Assembly: GCA_022577435.1 (NCBI GenBank)
Contig: JAKOON010000089.1
Span: forward strand, 426,001 to 490,000
Source: Embiotoca jacksoni
Lineage: Eukaryota; Chordata; Actinopteri; Embiotocidae
Direction of reading: 5' to 3'
Length of the DNA stretch: 64,000 nucleotides
A program made the translations under genes and the position numbers. Of this stretch, positions 56,415 to 64,000 are shown piece after piece. Within the stretch, counting starts at the first letter, position 1; each line of letters begins with the position of its first letter. The notes beneath the pieces were generated by a model that did not search any database, was not told where the DNA came from, and was given only the letters and a program-made list of their open reading frames with translations.

Positions 56415-57932
56415 TGCTTACAGTGCAGGTTACTGTCTTGGTGCCCGGGGAATACATGAAGGTGTTGTGAAGGTCTGTTTGTAATAAAACTATAAATCAT
56501 TGATCCATTATTAATCCACTCTACAGATAAAACTCTTTCCCAGAAAAACTTAAAAAATAATGTTTTCATAAATATCAGCTTTAAAATCAAAATGAACCAG
56601 AATTAGATCTGCAAACTTGTCTGAAACACGTGTAGAAGGGAAGTCTGAGGGTACAACGTTGATCTGTGGCTGAGAACAAAGGAATCATCAGACACACTTG
56701 ACCAATCACAGCTCATACCTGCATCTTTCAACCCTTTTGTGCACTCAGCATATGAATTCCCTTCAGCTCTCTGTGATCTATTTTTATCTTGATGTGAATT
56801 TAACTGACCAGTTCTTAGTGAAAACATAAACATCAGCATATCACACAAACACAACTCCAAATATTTGTTAATGAACATTTGAAGAACTCTTGAAAGGCTT
56901 GAATGATGAAGTCTGCATCATCTCTACTGTTGCATTTACAGCCCTGCTGACAGACTGCATCATACAACCAGTCTTCCAAAGCGAAGTGTGAGTCAGTCTT
57001 CTGAGGAGAAAGAGTTATTTAAATCAGGTTAATAACATGACAATTGAGCTCTGACGAGGACTCAGATTTGAAGGGACTGCAGGTAGAGATTCACACTGAA
57101 ACCCAAAGTGACACGAATGAAAAACAAAGAGGACATCTCCAGTTTTAGACTCGACTCCAGTTAATCGCGATTCATAGTTGTGACACTTCTAAACCCTCAC
57201 TCAGGTAAACAAGAACAACTCCTGTGTATTTTTTTAAGCACCACCTTAAATTAACTCTGAACGTTCATGCCAAAAGCAGAATTATCTGCTCAGTAAAATG
57301 TGCCGTGTCACACATCTTCAAACCATCTAGAGTCTCCGGCTTTCAGCTTTTCCCTCCTCACCTGCACAACGCCACATTTCAAATTTAAATAAACGGCTTC
57401 TTTTCTTCCCGACATGATTGTGGGTGCAACTTATCTCCAAGGTGCAGCTGTGAGTAGACCAGGTGTATTTTTACTCCTCACATCTCTGAGAAGGATGCAG
57501 CAGCTGGAGTTTGAACTGCAGAGCATGTAGGCTGATGTTGACGACAGCAGTTCACAGGCAGGTAAAGGTACACAGTGCTGCGTATGTGAGCTGAAGCATG
57601 GTCTGTTTCAGTCCATTAGTCATCACTCACAGGTCACTCACTCTGAAAACAACCATCATTACTATCATTTACTCTCTATTTGTGAGTAGACGGTTTCAGC
57701 ATCATCAGGCTTCACGGTGGCGTTGTGCAGCAGCTGTTGGTGGTCCAACAGCATCCTGCTGTGACTGAGAGAATTCTGCTATCAGGACATAGTAGTGCAC
57801 CAGTTAACAGCCTGTCATGATGCCTTCTTTACACAGAAAGAAACTGACATACAAATTATTCACACTTAATGCTCCCAATGCAACTCATTAATTAACAACA
57901 CTGATGAAGAGCAATGTGCTCCAAACGTCACC
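56415..57932. other. No recognised gene
   Basis: AT-rich DNA without assignable frames. Confidence 0.5.
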
Positions 57933-58035
57933 GATGTTGTGGTGTTAATACATAAAGTGATGTTGAGGTGTTAATAAATAAAGTGTTGTTGAAGTGTTAA
58001 TAAATAAAGTGTTGTTGAGGTGTTAATAAATAAAC
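57933..58035. repeat. 26-bp tandem repeat, 4 units
   Basis: Units of GTTGTTGAGGTGTTAATAAA plus TAAAGT, with a few changes in the first unit. Confidence 0.93.
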
Positions 58036-58680
58036 TACATCGGGACCTGTAAGTGTGAATAACTTACTTTCCAATCATGAATTAAATGAACTCAGCTGCT
58101 GTGTGAACTGCTTTAACCTTTAGTGTGTAGATGACACAGTGTCTCTGTGGTCTCACACAGCTGCTAGATTACTAAAGCAGAGATGAAAACACTTCAATTT
58201 TGTTCCTCTTTATGTGTAATTACAATTCATTTGTAGTTAACTTGAGTGTCTTTCATATTTTATGGTTGAGATCGACTGCTGCATCATAACGCGCTCCAAC
58301 TGATTTATTCACATCCAGTTCAATAGATAAGAGTCAGCTTTTTTTTTATATGATTAACTGAATCAGAAGGGTGCATTCAAATATCTAGTTTTAATTATAC
58401 ATGTAAGTAAGATTAAATATGTAGAACATCCACCAAACCCATCTGTGTGATTCTGGTAGTCTGTTTAGGTGTCTCTGCACACTGAAGCCTCATAACCAGC
58501 TCTCTGCTGGCTGTGTTGGACTTCGACTTGGTTTGACCTGACAGATGCACAAGTTCACCTCAGAATTTACATGGGTTCTGCCCATCTTGGTGCAGCCATG
58601 TTAATGTTAATCAAAGAAAATTGTAAAATGAAACTGATGGTTTGAGGTTTTTGCAAAGATGTCAGTCAGCATGCCACTTT
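58036..58680. other. No recognised gene
   Basis: AT-rich DNA. Confidence 0.5.
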
Positions 58681-58685
58681 GTTCA

Positions 58686-59428
58686 TGTCATCTGTTGGTG
58701 CTCTTGTGGACCCAGAAGCAGACACACAACTCTTGAAATACACAGATCTTAAATAATAAAATATATTAATTAATAAGAGAATGTTGAGAGGAGCACAGAA
58801 CAGGCTCAGTCCAGGGAAGTGCCTTTGAGCGCCAGTGTGTGTATAACAAAGTCCGAACTGATGGGGAGCCGAGACAGTCTGAAACAACCTGGAATCCTCC
58901 AGTGGTCGTAGCGGGTGTGTGAGAGTGAGTCAGGGGAGTTCAGGCTTCTCCAGCGGGGAGAGAGTCTGTGCAGGCCGGAGGATCGTCCCCGTGCTCCACA
59001 CCAGAGTAGCACCGGCCGGGGCTGAGCTGAGCTGAGCATCAGAGAGGTGAGTCGACTGGTGGTCTCCGTGGATCAACGGTGGACATCAGGTAAGTGTTCC
59101 AGTGAGGAAACTAGTCAGGCAAATGGGTTGGCACGCTGGTAGGTAAACTGTTATCTGAAGGAACGGACTAATGAAGGTGAAGTGCAGGACCAGGGTTGAT
59201 ATGCTGCAATGAGTTTGATTAGTGGAATTGGACGCAGCTGTGCCAGCCGATAAGAGGAGTGGTAGTGGGAGGTGTCTGGAGGCAGACAGAGGAGGAATCC
59301 ACATCCTCCAGACACAGATCAAAACACAACCACATGACAGACAGAAACAAACACAGGGAATGACCGAAAACACAAGGACAGGAGATCAGGGGGAACAAAG
59401 GGAAAACGTACAGGGACAGACAGAGACA
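58686..59428 (-). mobile_element. Complete solo LTR, minus strand, 5-bp target duplication
   Basis: 743 bp. On the plus strand it starts TGTCATCTGTTGG and ends CAGAGACA. GTTCA flanks both sides (58681-58685 and 59429-59433). The minus strand gives the family order with GTCTGGAGGATGTGGATTCC, CAGCTGGCACAGC (GGCTGGCACAGC here) and a TGGGTCCACA near the end. It is related to the 27303 and 44330 copies. Confidence 0.9.
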
Positions 59429-59433
59429 GTTCA

Positions 59434-62037
59434 GACCGAAATATCTCAACAACTGCTTGATACACAGCATGAACATTTATTCAGATATTTATGGTTTCAA
59501 GGGGATTAATCCTAAGGAGTTTGGTAATCACCTGGTTTTTCCTCTAGCGCCACCATGAAGTTAACATGTTTCACTTTTTCATAAACATGTAAAATACTAT
59601 TATAATAAATTATACAAATCAGCAAGAATTTAAATTACATGATTATCCAAGATGGTAGACATGATGGGTAAATATCCTCTGTCTCTGAGAATGCTCTCTG
59701 CCATGTTCATAATGAAACTACCACTGGTGTCACATAAATGCTACAATTATTGCTTGTCTGCAGAGTTGACAGTCTGTCCATAGAAAACAAAACATACAGC
59801 TTTTCTGATATCATACTTTGGCAGCTGCAATACTCCGAAAAGCAAACTGCTCATATCTGCAGACAAATAATGAGAACTTTGCTTTAGTTTGCAACATTGA
59901 AATACCACATGCTCAAGGTGCAACCTATGCACCAGGAAACCTGTTCACCCAGTAATGTCAAACATGAACTGGAGAGTCTGTGACTGATGTTCATGATACA
60001 CAGTTTGTGTAACAATTTTACCCCAATTCAACCTGACTGACCTGCAGGTTTGTCAACAAGCTATCTGCTTGTGTTTCTTGACTCCTCCCTCTGATTTTCA
60101 GTCAGTTTTATGTAAATTGCTCAACACCATAAATAATACATTTTCCTTGTCCAGGGTCTGTACTGTCTGAAACGCCCTGTCCTTATGATGTGGATTTGGA
60201 AACATCACTTTCCAAGATCTTAGTAATTACCTTGGCGAATATAAATCTATCGTATACTGACAGAAACAGTGGCAACAAAAACTCAACTCAACAACTGTAC
60301 AAGTCAGCAACACCAGGAATGGCAATAGTTTATTGTAATGCCTCACCAGCTAGATGATTTCTAAAGAAAATAACTTTCAGCCCTTTCAACTCAGTCTACT
60401 TAGTCCACAAGGACTCCAACAGCAGTTTGACAAGTGTTCAGGTCCACTATCCTGAGAAAAGTGGCATTCAGTTGCCCTGAAAGAAGAAGGAATGTGATTA
60501 GGACTGACTCACCTTCTTTAATGGGGTAATGGGGATGAAGAAATAAACCGTAAACCAGCCATTTTCCCAAAGCTGTCCACTACACAGTGAAACAACCACA
60601 ACTCTTGAAACCAAATATCAACAACATGCATCACCAGCCATGATCTATGACTTAAAAGAAGAGATTAAGTCCTGTGAAGGGTTTTCTTTAGAGCTGCAAG
60701 ATACAGTATCACTAGACATTAAATAATTACACTTTGTATGCAGCTGTGGGACCTTCAGGGACATTTCAGTGATTGTCATAGTGACAGCTCCTAAAATTAA
60801 ACAGTTGATGAGAACTGTGTGAATGCAACATCAATCTACTGCACAATTTTGAGGAAACAGGGGCCACGAACAGAACTTAATTCTTACCTCAAAACTTTAG
60901 CAAAGAAAGGTTTGAAGGAGCCTTTGGAGGGGAAAATCCTCTTCCACTTTTTTGACTCTGGGATACAGATCTTGAATGCAGCAACCTATTTGACTGGACC
61001 TCCTATAGCACATACTCGACCCCCTCCTTCCCTGTTGGGCAAACAACCAACCAGCAGGAGCCACAAGTGCACAAACCTTCCTTAATTGCTCCCCATTGTG
61101 GTTGTTTGCCTACCTGGTTAAGTCTAGGCCTCCACAGTGCCTCCAACAGCACGGCACTGTAACTGAAAGATTCCAACAAAAAAAAATCTGCATTTAAAAA
61201 TGATTTGGAAAACATGATCCTACAAACAGAGACACCTTGTGATAGAGTACTGGAAGTGTGCTGAAGGTCAACAGCTTCCTGGTCGAGGCTATGATGACGC
61301 TGTTCACACTACAGGGTTTGCCCAAGCTGCCTGATGACAATTAGGATTTATTGACGGACATTTTACGGGATCTAATTTTCAATATCCAGGACCTGCAGCC
61401 TTCAGGATACTGAGGCAAACAGAAACACTCTACAGCATTGGGCTGAGATCTATCAGTCCAAAAGTCATGCAAAAAGTTTCTTTTGAACTGCAGCCTCGTC
61501 AACACAATCCAGATCCCCGAATGACAGAGAGTCTGTCCCACTGCGCAACACATTAATTTGAAATATATAATCTTGTATTGCACATCTGTGAACTCATCAC
61601 GTCTAACAGGGCACCATTATCAGTATTGTCTTCATCATTCCACTTGCAGGTCACCCAAACTGTTTATACTGTGGACTTTTCCAGTGGTCATTTGTGGTAC
61701 TTTTTTTTAAATTTGGTGTAAAAACGTTTTTTCTTTTTCTTTCCTTCTATTTTTTCTTTTTCTTTCTATGCACCAAGACAAATTCGTTCTTTATGAAAAC
61801 GTTGAGACAGAATGTTTGAGTAAAACATATTACAGTAAACATAATTCGCGCTTGATAGGGTGGGCTGAAAGCTGATGGCTTTATTTTGTGAATTTGGTCT
61901 TTACATTAAATCTGTCCTTTATTTTTCCAGAACTGGAATAGACACATTTCCCTCCAATAATGTGATGTTCTGCTCTGATGAATTACTCTGAAGTGACTGG
62001 TCAATCATTCATCAGCCTGAGCTGAACCAGAAAAATG
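59434..62037. other. No recognised gene; possible LINE 3' UTR near 61240-61800
   Basis: Mostly AT-rich DNA. CTATGCACCAAGACAAATTC near 61765-61785 resembles the tail of a common fish LINE, and the preceding 500 bp have a LINE-UTR feel, but I cannot establish it. Confidence 0.4.
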
Positions 62038-62229
<192 letters not shown>

Positions 62230-63168
62230 GTATGATACTCCTGTGCTTTCACTACGATGACAGGTCAGAGTGTCTGTGCACAGGTAGGTATGCTTTGTTG
62301 AACCACTTCCTGTGTTTTAGCAGAAACCATCTGAGAGACAGATGGATATGAGGATTGAGACAGAGAAAGTTGAGCAGATTGAGCAGATGGCAGAATGAAA
62401 CAGCTACTTGAGTGGAATCTTCTGGAATCACAGTTTGACACTGTGGCAGCTGCTTCCTTAGCCTCCAGCTAACACGGAGTAAATTAGCCTTAAAACCAGG
62501 CTAATGTGTCAAAAGATGATCCACCCAACAGATAACCATGACATGAACATTGTGCTCACACATTCTGAGAGTCCACAAAAGTCAAACTGATGAGACTCAT
62601 CATGCTCTTCAGTCAAGAGGGTTGGATGTAATCCAAACGATGGGCAGCACTGTTTATGTCCGGGGCCAATTCAAAAAAATCTGGATCTTAGCCCATCCAA
62701 GCATATTTTAATGGATCATTATTGCCTTAAATAAAGCCGATCAAAACGGCATCCTCTGCTGTCAGCCTGCTGCAGCTCTGCTCTCCTGAACGACAGCCGG
62801 CTCTGTACTGCAGCGTTTCTCTGCACATGTCGGTGAAAATTAGAGTGTTTGAATCTGAAAATGCATTTGGCTGATTAGTGATGCGGAGGTCAGACACACA
62901 GGTTTGCAAAATACATTGATTCACTAAGTTCCAGTGCTTTCATTGGCAAAGAGCAGAACACATAGCATTCAGGTCGGAGCTTCTCATTTACCATTCATTC
63001 AGTGAGTAACGTGTTCTTTGACAGACGGTCTGATATAACTTTAAGGTCACAATTAACACAAATCTTCAGTTTTAAGTAAAAGTAGCTTTTGAAAAGTAAG
63101 GTGCACCAGATTTACTGTAGCAGCTGCACCTTGTATTTCAGCACATAACAGTCATCTATAACTAACAT
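62230..63168. other. No recognised gene
   Basis: Unassigned DNA. Confidence 0.5.
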
Positions 63169-63469
63169 TCATCCATCCATCCATTATCTAAACCTGCCTT
63201 ATCCTGAACAGGGTTACAGGGGGACGGAGCCTATCCCAGCTGACTTTGGAGAGGACAAATGGACAGGTTTCCAGTCCATCACAGAGACAGAAACAAACAT
63301 TTACATTCTCATTCACACTTACGGACAGTTTAGAATGACCAGTTAACCTGACACGCAGGTTTGGATGGTGTGAAGGAACCGAGAGAACCTATGCAGGCAC
63401 AGAGAGAACATGCAAACTCCACACAGGAACCCGGAGTCTGAGACACTCAATGATAATGATGCAGGGCCA
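63169..63469 (-). mobile_element. tRNA-derived SINE (AFC-like), copy 4, 5' truncated
   Basis: Minus strand. The 3' end is ATGGATGGATGGATG, preceded by the GGATAAGGCAGG-like stretch and TGGGATAGGCTCCG of the AFC type. It continues through GAGTTTGCATGTTCTCTC and stops before the tRNA-like head. The tail matches copy 3, not copies 1 and 2. Confidence 0.85.
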
Positions 63470-64000
63470 AAATAAAGTTCTTTGGGAACTCTCTAGTTTA
63501 TTAGCAGTCGGCACAGATACTACTGGATGACATTGTCCTGGTCAGCTGTTCATGGATTTGTGAAGAGGAGGAACTCTTGAGGTTTAGGACACGGTCTCTG
63601 GAAGCACATGTTGCACTTAAACTTTCAATTTCTTTTAAAGCTGAATTACAAACTAAATTCCATTGACCTCTGCGATACAGATATATCTAATCTGATGCAA
63701 CTGGTAAGACACCAATATGGAAAACTGTGTCCTTTTAATATGGTACTGAATTAGGAGGTCATCTAAACTGTTGCATTTCAGAGACAGGGAGGACCCAAAC
63801 CCACAACACCAGAGGCAGAAGGGGATTTCAATCAGTACAAGGTGTCTGGGTACAAAAGTAGAAGAAAGCAAAGTCCCAGACAACAACAGACAGACAAGAA
63901 CACAATGCTTTATAAACTCTATGGTCCAGAGAAGGCACCAACACCGGCAACATCACCGGTTTTAATTTGTTGTTTTACATTGGAGCACATTGGATCTGTG
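63470..64000. other. No recognised gene
   Basis: Unassigned DNA to the window end. Confidence 0.5.

Overview
The window looks like nuclear DNA of a ray-finned fish, most likely a teleost. The evidence is the repeat content: several Tc1-type DNA transposons, non-LTR retrotransposons of the CR1/L2/Rex1 type, a second LINE family with a teleost-style RT, tRNA-derived SINEs resembling the cichlid AFC family, solo LTRs, a Harbinger-type MITE, and abundant (CA)n, (GA)n and (GATA)n arrays. No complete host protein-coding gene, tRNA or rRNA gene could be recognised. Almost every long open frame is a transposon fragment or a by-product of a simple repeat.

Layout. 1-3.4 kb: a Tc1 element cut by the window edge, then a second Tc1-like family (copy A) holding a solo LTR. 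4.2-4.7 kb: a 34-bp minisatellite. 5.5-10.7 kb: a nested stack in which a minus-strand LINE is split by two LTRs, one LTR by a Tc1 element, the Tc1 by a SINE, and the LINE again by an L2-type LINE end. 10.8-11.4 kb: Harbinger-like MITE. 12.3 kb: second SINE. 14.5-15.7 kb: a dimeric unclassified repeat with a terminal hairpin (single-unit copy at 38.9-39.5 kb). 16.6-18 kb: Tc1-like copy B. 18-27 kb: mostly AT-rich DNA with no recognised gene. 27.3-29.3 kb: LTR, LINE fragment and SINE. 29.4-30.7 kb: a 38-copy minisatellite. 31.7-35.8 kb: the longest LINE copy, with a 253-nt homopurine expansion in its coding region and an inverted second copy of its endonuclease region. 35.9-36.8 kb: Tc1-like copy C. 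42.8-45 kb: 5' half of the second LINE family, then an LTR. 49.8 kb: Tc1-like copy D. 55.8 and 58.7 kb: two complete solo LTRs in opposite orientation with the same 5-bp target duplication. 62.0 kb: (GATA)n array. 63.2 kb: a fourth SINE.

Three short stretches (36966-37092 plus, 41731-42170 minus, 45416-45643 plus) look coding by codon pattern or by a plausible splice acceptor, but I could not assign them to a family. They are the only candidates for host exons.

The genes do not form a pathway. The window is best read as a stratigraphic record of repeated transposon insertion, decay and local tandem expansion. Family assignments rest on motifs recognised by eye; repeat-library and protein searches were not possible.
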